From: DATIJC01 sp035479015
GTDB lineage: Bacteria > Patescibacteriota > Microgenomatia > UBA1400 > UBA12028
Direction of reading: 5' to 3'
Assembly (NCBI GenBank): GCA_035479015.1
Contig: DATIJC010000048.1
Span: 1 to 13,745, forward strand
DNA: 13,745 nt
This document shows positions 1 through 7,595 of this stretch, piece by piece. A program made the position numbers and the translations under genes. Under the pieces are notes generated by a model that saw nothing but the letters and a program-made list of their open reading frames with translations, did no database searches and was not told where the DNA came from. The stretch's first letter is position 1; the number at the start of each line of letters is the position of its first letter.

Positions 1-1647
1 ATAATCACCAGTTTCATACACAGGACCATAATTGAGTGGCGCTAATCCACTCATACCGTAATCCATAACCATCGCACGAGCGATGCGGGTTACTTGCTCC
101 AAGTCACTACTCACTCCACCTGTTAACTTGCCAAATACTAAATGTTCTGCAGCCCGGCCACCCAGCATGACACTAAGTTGTTCTTCGAGCTCTTCTTTGG
201 TTTGCTGGTATTTATCAGTTTCTGGTGGCGTCATGGTAAACCCTAGTGCTCTCCCTCGCGACACAATAGAGATACGGTGTACAGGGTCTGTGTGTGGCAA
301 GAAATGAGCAACAATCGCATGTCCGCCTTCATGATAGGCAGTCATCTTGCGCTCAAGCTCACTTTGCAAGCGTTTCTTTTCAGGTCCGAGTTTCACTTTG
401 AGGGCTGCCTCTTCCAAATCATCAGCAGTTATCTGCATCCTGTTTTCGCGGGCAATGATGATTGCGGCTTCATTGAGCATGTTTTCCAAATCGGCACCGG
501 AAAATCCAACGGTTCGCTTTGCCATTCTTCCCCAGTCAACATTTGGCCCGAATGGTTTATTTCGCGCATGAATCGACAAAATAAATTTACGCTCCTCGAG
601 GTCAGGTAAATCTAAAGTGACGCGTCGATCAAAACGTCCTGGACGCACCAATGCTGGATCCAAGAGATCCGCACGGTTAGTCGCTGCAAGCACGATAACT
701 GTGTCGTTGGGTTGGAATCCATCCATCTCTACCAAGATTTGGTTTAGGGTCTGTTCACGCTCATCATGACCGCCCATACTGCCATGTCCACGCATGCGTC
801 CGATCGCATCAATCTCATCAATAAAAATAATTGATGGGGCTGATTTTTTTGCCGTATCAAACAGGTCGCGTACACGCGAGGCACCCACGCCAACCAGCAT
901 CTCCATAAATTCTGATCCAGCCATCGAAAAGAACGGCACATTGGCTTCACCAGCTACTGCCCGTGCTAATAATGTTTTTCCTGTTCCAGCAGGACCAATG
1001 AGGAGGGCTCCTTTCGGAGTGCGTGCTCCGACTTGATGATACTTTTTGGGGTTCTTTAAGAAGTCGACAATCTCTTCCAATTCGCGCTTCGCTTCTTTGA
1101 GTCCACCGACGTCAGTAAACTTCACATCCTGTTTGCCTTTGGCAAAAAGCTTGGCTTTGGATTTACCAAATCCCATGATGTCACCCTGCGCACCGCGGGC
1201 TTGACGGAATAAAAAGAGGAAAAAGACGACCATGAGTACCATTGGCAGCACATTCACCAAAATATCGATTACCAACCGGCCGGGCATCGGCTCTTTGACA
1301 AGCACCTGGAGAGATGTGAGATCAATATCTGCTTGACGCAACACCGTTGTCAAATCCTGTGTATCTTCCTTGCGTGACACCTTCATAGAGCCGTCACCAT
1401 ACTTTGCTGTCAGTGTGGCTCCATCTATCTCTACAGCGGTCACTTTGTTCTGTTTAATATCAGAAAGTAACTGTGAAAGCGGGATTTTTGTTGTGTTACC
1501 ACCCGATAAAAGTGTGATAACAAACGGCACAAATAATAGGAGGATCAAAAACCACAGGATTGCCTTCTTGGGATCAAAGTGAAACCCCAGTTCGAAAACT
1601 TTAACTTTTTCTTTTTTTTGCTCTGTTTGTTTTGGTTCTTTTGCCAT
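1..1647 (-). CDS. ftsH: ATP-dependent zinc metalloprotease FtsH (3' end cut off by window)
   Basis: Membrane-anchored AAA+ protease that extracts and degrades membrane and short-lived cytosolic proteins. The 549 visible residues begin with a charged cytoplasmic tail, then a transmembrane helix (about 29-48), a small extracytoplasmic domain, a second helix (about 126-147) and the AAA module. Walker A is GPAGTGKT (218-225; the usual second Pro is Ala), Walker B is IIFIDEID (273-280), and the arginine-finger region RPGRFDRR is at 335-342. The zinc motif is HEGGH (439-443, usually HEAGH), and the third ligand is probably D515 in GVSSD. The frame is open at base 1, so the last part of the peptidase domain is missing. 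The ATG follows the stop of the tRNA-binding gene by 3 nt with only a weak AGG before it, suggesting translational coupling. Identity is very secure. Confidence 0.97.
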   Translation of the reverse strand, partial: MAKEPKQTEQKKEKVKVFELGFHFDPKKAILWFLILLLFVPFVITLLSGGNTTKIPLSQLLSDIKQNKVTAVEIDGATLTAKYGDGSMKVSRKEDTQDLTTVLRQADIDLTSLQVLVKEPMPGRLVIDILVNVLPMVLMVVFFLFLFRQARGAQGDIMGFGKSKAKLFAKGKQDVKFTDVGGLKEAKRELEEIVDFLKNPKKYHQVGARTPKGALLIGPAGTGKTLLARAVAGEANVPFFSMAGSEFMEMLVGVGASRVRDLFDTAKKSAPSIIFIDEIDAIGRMRGHGSMGGHDEREQTLNQILVEMDGFQPNDTVIVLAATNRADLLDPALVRPGRFDRRVTLDLPDLEERKFILSIHARNKPFGPNVDWGRMAKRTVGFSGADLENMLNEAAIIIARENRMQITADDLEEAALKVKLGPEKKRLQSELERKMTAYHEGGHAIVAHFLPHTDPVHRISIVSRGRALGFTMTPPETDKYQQTKEELEEQLSVMLGGRAAEHLVFGKLTGGVSSDLEQVTRIARAMVMDYGMSGLAPLNYGPVYETGDY

Positions 1648-1650
1648 AAA

Positions 1651-2001
1651 TTACCTGACCATTGTGCCATTTTGTACGTGTCCAACCTCAAAAAGAATTG
1701 GCTTCTCTTCCCCATCAGCCATCAGCATCATACCCTGACTTTCTTCTTCGCCCATTTTCTTTGGCTCGAGATTGATCAGGAACGGAAATTGCTTGCCCAC
1801 GAAATCTTGTGGAGCATACCATTTCTTAATTCCAGAAAATATTGTCTTTGTGCCAATCTCAGGGCCAAAATCTACTACAAAACGTAAAAGCTTCAGGCTC
1901 CATTCAGGAGCGGTGGCCTCTACGATTGTTCCGACACGGATATCTAATTTTTCAAAATCAGGATAGGAGATACTCGGCTTCATGAGGCTTGATTGTACCA
2001 T
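1651..2001 (-). CDS. Stand-alone tRNA-binding OB-fold protein (CsaA/Trbp111/MetRS C-terminal type)
   Basis: Small protein of 116 aa made almost entirely of one tRNA-binding OB-fold domain. Recognisable family blocks are DFEKLDIRVGTIVEA near the N-terminus, GIKKWYAP and VGKQFPFLINLEPKKM in the middle, and the ESQGMMLMA block, which is typical of Trbp111 and of the C-terminal domain of methionyl-tRNA synthetase. Known members bind the outer corner of tRNA; a role as detached MetRS beta subunit or as CsaA-like factor is inference. It lies 3 nt upstream of ftsH on the same strand and is probably co-transcribed with it. Two starts are possible: ATG at 2001, preceded by AGGGA, and ATG at 1983, which loses six residues and lies 8 nt after an extended -10-like box. 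The conserved domain begins after either one. Confidence 0.85.
   Translation of the reverse strand: MVQSSLMKPSISYPDFEKLDIRVGTIVEATAPEWSLKLLRFVVDFGPEIGTKTIFSGIKKWYAPQDFVGKQFPFLINLEPKKMGEEESQGMMLMADGEEKPILFEVGHVQNGTMVR
1992..2000 (-). promoter_or_regulatory. Candidate extended -10 promoter, possibly leaderless
   Basis: On the minus strand TGG-TACAAT reads as an extended -10 element. It ends 8 nt before the ATG at 1983, so a transcript could begin almost at that codon. No convincing -35 hexamer lies 17-18 bp upstream. If the ATG at 2001 is used instead, this box is inside the coding sequence. Confidence 0.35.
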
Positions 2002-2030
2002 AAAGAGTCCCTGCCAAGACGGGGGTAAAT

Positions 2031-2059
2031 TTGCAAAATGGCGAATAATGATGTATAAA
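2031..2059 (+). promoter_or_regulatory. Sigma70-type promoter of the secreted-protein/lipoprotein unit
   Basis: TTGCAA (2031-2036), a 17-bp spacer and TATAAA (2054-2059) form a near-consensus promoter reading toward the gene at 2113. The predicted start of transcription near 2066 leaves a 5' leader of about 47 nt that contains the AAGGG ribosome binding site (2102-2106). Confidence 0.7.
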
Positions 2060-2112
2060 TTTCGCTCACCCCAATTGAATCTCTTGTATATCTAGTTAAT
2101 GAAGGGAAAAGT

Positions 2113-2694
2113 ATGGATATCAAAAAATTCATAGCAGTTTCAATAGTTGCCTTTAGTTTTGCAGCCTCCCCGCTTTCGGTGCTTGCCAGTGATTCCACAC
2201 CTTCTGCCTCTGTACTCCCCTACGTAAAACTTCGAAATAGTGAGATTAGACAGGCACGCGAAAACATCAACAATGATGTCAATGGTGACAAGCAAACTTT
2301 CCGCGCATCTGTATCCGCAGCCCAGGAAGAATTCCGAGCCAATATGGCAAAAGTTCACGGTGAGCGGTTAAACAGACGATTTGCCTTTTATGCAGCGCGT
2401 CTCAACAACATCCTTGCCCGTATTCAATCCCGTATTGATAAAGAAAAGGTAGCGGGTAAAGATGTCACAACCGCACAATCAGACTTAGATAGTGCTAAAG
2501 CAAAACTTACCCAAGCCATAAAGGATGGAAATGCCGCAGTCACTGCCTTTGAGAATATCACCCCACAGAACTGGCAAGCTCAGAAGGCTGATGCAAAGGC
2601 CGCCATGGCTCTCGCTCAAAAGGCTAGACAGGAATTCATCGATGCGCGAAGATTAATGGTGGATGCAGTCCAAACATTAGCACAGTTAAACTAA
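2113..2694 (+). CDS. Secreted, mostly helical protein of unknown function
   Basis: Protein of 193 aa that I do not recognise as a named family. Residues 1-25 form a Sec signal peptide: KK near the N-terminus, a hydrophobic core, and a likely cleavage after VLA (residue 25). The mature part is rich in Ala, Gln, Lys, Arg, Asp and Glu and has almost no Pro or Gly beyond residue 45, so it should be a long alpha-helical, coiled-coil-like protein (about 40-190). It has no Cys and no transmembrane segment, so it is probably free or surface-associated outside the cytoplasmic membrane. The start is supported by AAGGG six nt before the ATG and by the promoter at 2031-2059. A lipoprotein gene follows after 13 nt and is likely in the same transcript. 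Confidence 0.8.
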   Translation: MDIKKFIAVSIVAFSFAASPLSVLASDSTPSASVLPYVKLRNSEIRQARENINNDVNGDKQTFRASVSAAQEEFRANMAKVHGERLNRRFAFYAARLNNILARIQSRIDKEKVAGKDVTTAQSDLDSAKAKLTQAIKDGNAAVTAFENITPQNWQAQKADAKAAMALAQKARQEFIDARRLMVDAVQTLAQLN

Positions 2695-2707
2695 ATGAGG
2701 AGATTTT

Positions 2708-2983
2708 ATGACTATTAAAACAGCCATTATTGGCACCGTTGGACTAGCACTTCTTTTGGGCGGATGTTCGAGATTACAAAGTTCTCTGTCTACATCAGGT
2801 GGGGCGAATATCAGCGACAATACCACGCCACAGGTTTCCATAGCACCACTAGCAACAAGCACACCACTAGCTACACCCGACGCCGCATTGCAGCAAACAC
2901 CACTGGGTCGATCGGATGACGCGCCAACACTAAAAGGTGACTTGGATAATACAACAATCGTGAATGAATCATTTACCAAGTAG
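2708..2983 (+). CDS. Small putative lipoprotein
   Basis: Protein of 91 aa with a lipoprotein signal: a hydrophobic stretch at residues 6-19 and a lipobox LGGC with the lipid-accepting cysteine at residue 20. The mature chain of about 72 residues is rich in Ser, Thr, Pro, Ala and Asp, with a repeated PLAT unit (PLATSTPLAT), and is probably disordered. No enzymatic domain is visible. AGGAG five nt before the ATG is a strong ribosome binding site, and the gene follows the secreted helical protein by 13 nt, so the two are probably made together at the cell surface. The last 15 bases overlap the 3' end of the convergent membrane-protein gene, leaving no room for a terminator between the two transcription units. 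Confidence 0.75.
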   Translation: MTIKTAIIGTVGLALLLGGCSRLQSSLSTSGGANISDNTTPQVSIAPLATSTPLATPDAALQQTPLGRSDDAPTLKGDLDNTTIVNESFTK

Positions 2984-4504
2984 AGAAACGTAAGCAAAAC
3001 GGCCATCAGGACTAACCTTCATGTCCGAAGTAATATTGGTAACGTAGCCGTAGCGGTCTATGAGTATGCCCGTGAAACCATCGCTGATAGGTTCTGTATT
3101 TCTTCCTTTTACTGCGGCATAGCTCCAACGAATGTTTTTTGTGTGTAAATATGGCCGTACCAAATCGTAATCAGTTGTGTCTCCAATGGCTGCAGATTCC
3201 GGAAACTGTTTATACGGCAGCTGCAAAACCATGGCATTGCGCGGTAACCCCGACTCAATCGCTGGAAAAAAGTTCTGATCACTTTCAAAATCCCGCTTGA
3301 TATTTTGTGTGCCAAACGAAAACCCTGAGAGTTGATCCAGCATCCCAATACCAAGGATTACTATTATTATCATTGTTCGTATTTTCTTTTCCTGAAGCAC
3401 CAGTGCTGTAGACAATATACAAAAGAAGTCCAGATAAATTGCTATACGCGAATACTCACGGATACTGGAAAATCCGGCGTAGCTAATTAGAGCACCAAAT
3501 CCACCCATCATTCCCAAAAGCAATCCTGCCAAAAAAAGTTTCGCGACAATTTGAGTATTTTTTTCCTTGGCCCCAACAAACAACACTGCAAACAAATAAA
3601 CCATACCTATTATTCCTACTATTCCTAGGTATGTTTGATGCTCGATATCGTTAACCGCAGCTGCATGCTCAGGGCTAATGAATTTGTGAGCAAACGTAGG
3701 AATAAATAGATATTTTAAATCTAATCCCCCTTGCAGTGCTTCTATCGCGCCCCGCTTTAGCAAGGGATTGAGTCCTGACTGATAATGATAGAAAAGAGTG
3801 GGAATTACACCAATGACAAAGACAAAAGCGAGAACCAAAACGGAAACTATATATTTCGAAATAGTGTGGGAAATGCACAATGCTATCACCAAAAAGAGCA
3901 GTGAGAAAATTGCATAGTAGGCACCATTACCAATTATGAGAATGCCAAATAGTAAAAACTTCCATGTGGCAATTTTTGCTTTCATGATGATCCACCGACA
4001 CAATAAAAATGTCAGTGGAATAGTAAAAGTGTTTGACAAAAATAGATGGGTTTCGGCCCGTGCAAGATGGTACGGTGCGAAAGTAAACAAGAGAGACACA
4101 AGGAGACTTAGGCTATTTTTTAAACCTACCTTTCTACACACATAAAAGCCCGCTAGCGCCGAGAGGGGAAATGTGAGCAGAAAAAAAACATTTTGCAGCC
4201 AAAAAGGATTGCGCGAAAATAACATGAGGATAGCAAGAATGCCAAACGATGTGTATTCAGGAGCCGGAAAATCACGCATGTCCTGGCCGTACGGAGCACC
4301 AAGATGTGGGTTAAACCAAATTGTTCCATTCTCAGTAAACCCTTTGATTTGCATCAGCGAAAACAGCGCATCTTTTTGGTACTGAAATGGAACTGATAAT
4401 GATCGATGTGGGAGATTAAAAAGCACGCATTCAATCACGACCACTATCAAAAACAGCACGAATATTTTCTGTAAATGTTTGGAGCGAAAAATGTTTTGCC
4501 GCAT
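2969..4504 (-). CDS. Polytopic membrane protein, possibly a GT-C-type glycosyltransferase or glycan-assembly protein
   Basis: Protein of 511 aa with roughly ten to twelve hydrophobic helices between residues 13 and 390, followed by a soluble C-terminal part of about 120 residues. The first helix (13-30) is followed by a long outer loop with the acidic block GAPYGQDMRDFP (69-80), resembling the first loop of GT-C glycosyltransferases, where catalytic acidic residues usually sit. The C-terminal part contains VLQLPYKQFPE (426-436). I recognise the general layout from putative membrane proteins of polysaccharide loci, but no specific reaction can be assigned. It follows a GT4 glycosyltransferase gene and overlaps it by 74 bp; no good ribosome binding site precedes the ATG, so translation may be coupled. 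A role in surface-glycan synthesis is inference from this neighbour. Confidence 0.7.
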   Translation of the reverse strand: MRQNIFRSKHLQKIFVLFLIVVVIECVLFNLPHRSLSVPFQYQKDALFSLMQIKGFTENGTIWFNPHLGAPYGQDMRDFPAPEYTSFGILAILMLFSRNPFWLQNVFFLLTFPLSALAGFYVCRKVGLKNSLSLLVSLLFTFAPYHLARAETHLFLSNTFTIPLTFLLCRWIIMKAKIATWKFLLFGILIIGNGAYYAIFSLLFLVIALCISHTISKYIVSVLVLAFVFVIGVIPTLFYHYQSGLNPLLKRGAIEALQGGLDLKYLFIPTFAHKFISPEHAAAVNDIEHQTYLGIVGIIGMVYLFAVLFVGAKEKNTQIVAKLFLAGLLLGMMGGFGALISYAGFSSIREYSRIAIYLDFFCILSTALVLQEKKIRTMIIIVILGIGMLDQLSGFSFGTQNIKRDFESDQNFFPAIESGLPRNAMVLQLPYKQFPESAAIGDTTDYDLVRPYLHTKNIRWSYAAVKGRNTEPISDGFTGILIDRYGYVTNITSDMKVSPDGRFAYVSLLGK

Positions 4505-5564
4505 ACTTTCGGGCTAGTATACCCTTCTCTGCGAGCTTTTTGTCAGTTCTTACACTTACCAAGGTCTTTGCTAAATCACTAAGGTTATTAGGTTTGAATA
4601 TATACCCGTATTTTTCACTGGGGATAATCTCAACTTGTGGTCCAAAGCCACTAGTAATTACAGGTATTCCCATTCCAGCGGCTTCTGCAGTCGTCATACC
4701 AAAACCTTCCCAAGCCCAAGAGCTGGGGAAAATAAATACATCGGCTGATTGTAATAGTTTTCGCTTTTTCTCTTCACCCACAAAACCTGTGAATTGTACA
4801 GTCTTTTGAGTCCCAAGTTTTTGTGAGAGTTCTTCATAGAGGTAGCGCTCCGGTCCATCACCAATGATGAGTAATTTTCCGTCGATGCCTGCCTGTTTCC
4901 ATGCGTAAAGCAACAGGTCAAATTGTTTTTCCGATGCCAAGCGCCCTAGTGAAACCGCTGTGAAAGTTTTGCTCGCTGTTTTTTTCTGCTCAACTATTTC
5001 AATCGGCGGATAAATTATCATTAATTTTGCATCCTTCATTTTTCCGGTTTTTATGCTGGATTGCTTCGAATAATTTGACACAGTGATTACTTTGTCGGGA
5101 AATGGTCTACCGATTGTGTAGAGCAACTTTGGAAATCCCCACGTGCGCTTAAATACCGGCTCAAGTGGCCCGTACTCTATCCAGACGAGCTTGCACCCCA
5201 TTAGTTTCACAATCGGAGAAAACGATAACCTATCAGTATACCCAGGAAACAAGCAAATGGGATATTTTAAAATCTTAATTTCTTTTATTAGCCATAGCGT
5301 TGCACCGGGTAATGCAAAAAAATATTTTACTAGTCCTCGCCAATTTCCTATCGCATCCAATCTATACGGCAAATCAATGATTTTGAAGTTTTCTAATTTT
5401 TCTTTGGTAATCCGTTCTTTGTAGATTTTTTTGACAGTCTCGTTATTGATACCCAGCACTATCGGATGACCATCTTGCACAAGGACTTTGAGCGCAGCAA
5501 AAAGATACTGCTCTGCCCCGCCAAAGGCAGGGGTATCAAGGATAGAAAAGACTGTAGCCTTCAT
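4431..5564 (-). CDS. GT4-family glycosyltransferase (GT-B fold)
   Basis: Protein of 377 aa, the normal length for GT4 enzymes that transfer a sugar from a nucleotide-sugar donor with retention of configuration. The N-terminal acceptor half has the family motif GGAE (15-18). The C-terminal donor half has GRLASEK (207-213), GDGPE (235-239) and the hallmark EX7E motif, E286 to E294 within WEGFGMTTAEAAGMG. There is no signal peptide or transmembrane helix, so it should act on the cytoplasmic face of the membrane. Donor and acceptor cannot be read from the sequence. It is followed, with overlap, by the polytopic membrane protein, and preceded by a 26-nt gap after the 121-aa hypothetical gene. No Shine-Dalgarno precedes the ATG; a TATACT box ends 6 nt before it. 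Confidence 0.9.
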   Translation of the reverse strand: MKATVFSILDTPAFGGAEQYLFAALKVLVQDGHPIVLGINNETVKKIYKERITKEKLENFKIIDLPYRLDAIGNWRGLVKYFFALPGATLWLIKEIKILKYPICLFPGYTDRLSFSPIVKLMGCKLVWIEYGPLEPVFKRTWGFPKLLYTIGRPFPDKVITVSNYSKQSSIKTGKMKDAKLMIIYPPIEIVEQKKTASKTFTAVSLGRLASEKQFDLLLYAWKQAGIDGKLLIIGDGPERYLYEELSQKLGTQKTVQFTGFVGEEKKRKLLQSADVFIFPSSWAWEGFGMTTAEAAGMGIPVITSGFGPQVEIIPSEKYGYIFKPNNLSDLAKTLVSVRTDKKLAEKGILARKYAAKHFSLQTFTENIRAVFDSGRD

Positions 5565-5570
5565 GCGGGT

Positions 5571-5576
5571 AGTATA
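5571..5576 (-). promoter_or_regulatory. Candidate -10 box close to the glycosyltransferase start
   Basis: TATACT on the minus strand lies in the 26-nt gap before the glycosyltransferase gene and ends 6 nt before its ATG. Transcription from it would start at or next to the start codon. There is no clear -35 hexamer, so the support is position and sequence of the -10 only. Confidence 0.3.
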
Positions 5577-5590
5577 ACGCAGGGTAGAAA

Positions 5591-5956
5591 TTAATCTGCG
5601 CCACCCGTTCTGATTGTTATAGATATTTCTTTTGGCACAGCTGTACCTTTTTTATTCAGTGCTGAAAGCACCTGTTGTACGGCGTCTAAGGCGTTGAGAG
5701 CAACTGGGTAGTCTTCTTGGAAATTATCCGAGGTGCAACTGAATCCGTATCTATCATGTACTCCGGGGAAATCAACGGCATAGTAGTACCAGGATAAGTA
5801 TTTTGGATTAATTTGAAGCATATCTTGGACACAATAGGCCTCCAATCGTCTCGCATCTTTATCGGATATCTTGCCATCCTTCAACTTAATCTCAATTGGC
5901 CTGGGAAATTTGATGTCGAAGTCCATTTCGCCATCAAATCCTTTTTTTTCGCCCAT
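5591..5956 (-). CDS. Hypothetical protein of 121 aa
   Basis: I do not recognise this protein. It is soluble, mixed in charge, and has an aromatic patch SWYYYAVDFP (55-64), two cysteines (42 and 74) and an amphipathic helix around 85-101; the C-terminus (109-116) looks like a beta strand. No signal peptide or catalytic motif is evident. The start is very well supported: AAGGAG lies just before the ATG and overlaps the end and stop codon of the RNase J gene, only 2 nt away. Translation is therefore probably coupled to RNase J, which makes a conserved partnership possible but unproven. Confidence 0.75.
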   Translation of the reverse strand: MGEKKGFDGEMDFDIKFPRPIEIKLKDGKISDKDARRLEAYCVQDMLQINPKYLSWYYYAVDFPGVHDRYGFSCTSDNFQEDYPVALNALDAVQQVLSALNKKGTAVPKEISITIRTGGAD

Positions 5957-5958
5957 AC

Positions 5959-7584
5959 CTACTCCTTCATAAAAACTGGTAATATTAATGGCGTGCGGCC
6001 GATCATTTCGTCCAAACGCTTGGTCAACTTCTTTTCAATACTGCGGCGCATCTCTCCCTCATCCCCACCCTGTTCCACCACTGCCTTTGTTTCTTCTTTG
6101 ATCGCACTAATTATTTCTTTTGCCGTGCGCATGAAAACAAAACCGCGTGACACTACTTCAATATCATCTTTGGAAATAATGATTACCACCATACCCTCTT
6201 CTGCCATGGTTTTGCGGTCATGCAGCACTGCGCTGCCTACATCTCCTACTCCCAGTCCATCCACCATTAATGATTTAAGTGCCAAGGTCTCACCTTTCGC
6301 AGCACGCTCATTTTCAAATTCCACTACTTCGCCATCTTTGGGTAACAGGACGTCTCCAGCGCGGTAGCCCATCCGCTCTGCCATCTTGCGGTACTCAACG
6401 CGGTGACGATCATCACCGCCGATTGGGAATAAATACTTCGGATTGGTCATCGCAATCAATAACTGCTGTTCCTGTGCTGCCGCATGCCCACTGACATGTA
6501 GTCCGGGTGAGATATCTGAGTAGGCTACATCTATCCCGTTTCGCGATAACTCATCAATAGCTTGTGACACATTGGTTTCATTGCCAGGGATTGCGTCTGT
6601 CGCAAATACCACCTTATCGCGCGGCCCCACAGAAAGCATCGGGTGCTCTCCAAACACCGCCCGTACCAGCGAGCTGCCGGGTTGTCCCTGACTGCCAGCG
6701 ACTACCACACAGAGTTTGTCATCCCCGTATTGGTCCATCTTTTTCTTGTAGACGATTTCTGATTTAGGGATTTTAAGAACCCCCAACTGCTGAGCAATTT
6801 CTACATTTTGTTCCACTGAGCGGCCGACAAACACTAATTTTCTATCATGTTCCATCGCGACTTTGGCAAGTATTCCAATGCGGTCCACGTTGGAAGACAT
6901 GAGAGTCACGATAAACTTCCCTTTGCAGTCGACAATCTCACGCTCAAACGAATCTTTCAGAACACTCTCAGAGGGCGACCAACCCGTACGCTCCACACGC
7001 AAGCAGTCTGACAGTAAACACAGCACTCCGCGCTCCCCGGCATTTGCGATTGCACCAAAGTCAGGCCAACGGCCATCTGCAGGTGTCAGGTCAAATTTGA
7101 AATCACTACCGTGATAGACCAATCCCTCGGGTGTATCAATTAACAAATGCGTGGTGTGTGGGACGGAGTGCGTCAGATGCACGAATTCAATTTGGAAGCT
7201 ACCTAAGTGTAGTTGCTCCCGATATGGCATGACATGAACTTCTTTCGTGATCCCTGCATCCTCCATGCGAGCAGTGGCAAAGGCTGCGGTAAGCGGCGAG
7301 CCGTAAATTTCAAAGTCTGGCAACTGCGGAACGATGTATGGCAATGCTGCGATGTGATCATCGTGACCATGTGTCAAACACATACCCACGATGTGAGCAC
7401 CTTCGCTCAAGCGGTTCCTCACATATGTCACATCGGGGATCAGGACATCCACCCCCAACATTGAGGACTCGGGAAACCCGATACCGCAGTCTACTAAGAG
7501 CATCTCGTCGCCATATTCATAGCAGAACATGTTCTTGGTGACGTTTCCCATTCCCCCGAGGGGGATAATTCTCAAACTACTCAT
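5959..7584 (-). CDS. rnj: Ribonuclease J-family metallo-beta-lactamase/beta-CASP nuclease
   Basis: Protein of 541 aa, close to usual RNase J length. RNase J is a 5'-to-3' exoribonuclease and endonuclease in RNA maturation and decay. The metallo-beta-lactamase part carries THGHDDH (71-77; H72, H74, D76, H77), a THS motif with H139 and SDFKFD with D161. The beta-CASP part has LSDCLRVERTGWSPSE (191-206) and HVSGH (363-367), and a C-terminal domain follows from about 440. The final metal-binding motif is unusual: where the family has PVHGEYR, this protein reads PIGGDDR (387-393), with Gly at the histidine position. AAAGG before the ATG serves as ribosome binding site; the GNAT gene ends 11 nt upstream and the hypothetical gene starts 2 nt downstream. 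Confidence 0.92.
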   Translation of the reverse strand: MSSLRIIPLGGMGNVTKNMFCYEYGDEMLLVDCGIGFPESSMLGVDVLIPDVTYVRNRLSEGAHIVGMCLTHGHDDHIAALPYIVPQLPDFEIYGSPLTAAFATARMEDAGITKEVHVMPYREQLHLGSFQIEFVHLTHSVPHTTHLLIDTPEGLVYHGSDFKFDLTPADGRWPDFGAIANAGERGVLCLLSDCLRVERTGWSPSESVLKDSFEREIVDCKGKFIVTLMSSNVDRIGILAKVAMEHDRKLVFVGRSVEQNVEIAQQLGVLKIPKSEIVYKKKMDQYGDDKLCVVVAGSQGQPGSSLVRAVFGEHPMLSVGPRDKVVFATDAIPGNETNVSQAIDELSRNGIDVAYSDISPGLHVSGHAAAQEQQLLIAMTNPKYLFPIGGDDRHRVEYRKMAERMGYRAGDVLLPKDGEVVEFENERAAKGETLALKSLMVDGLGVGDVGSAVLHDRKTMAEEGMVVIIISKDDIEVVSRGFVFMRTAKEIISAIKEETKAVVEQGGDEGEMRRSIEKKLTKRLDEMIGRTPLILPVFMKE

Positions 7585-7595
7585 ATAAACCTTTC

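Noticed and set aside
5813..6367. Plus-strand open frame of 184 codons opposite the RNase J gene.
   Set aside because: It lies antisense to the well-supported RNase J C-terminus and the hypothetical gene, has no ribosome binding site and reads as low-complexity Ser/Thr-rich sequence.
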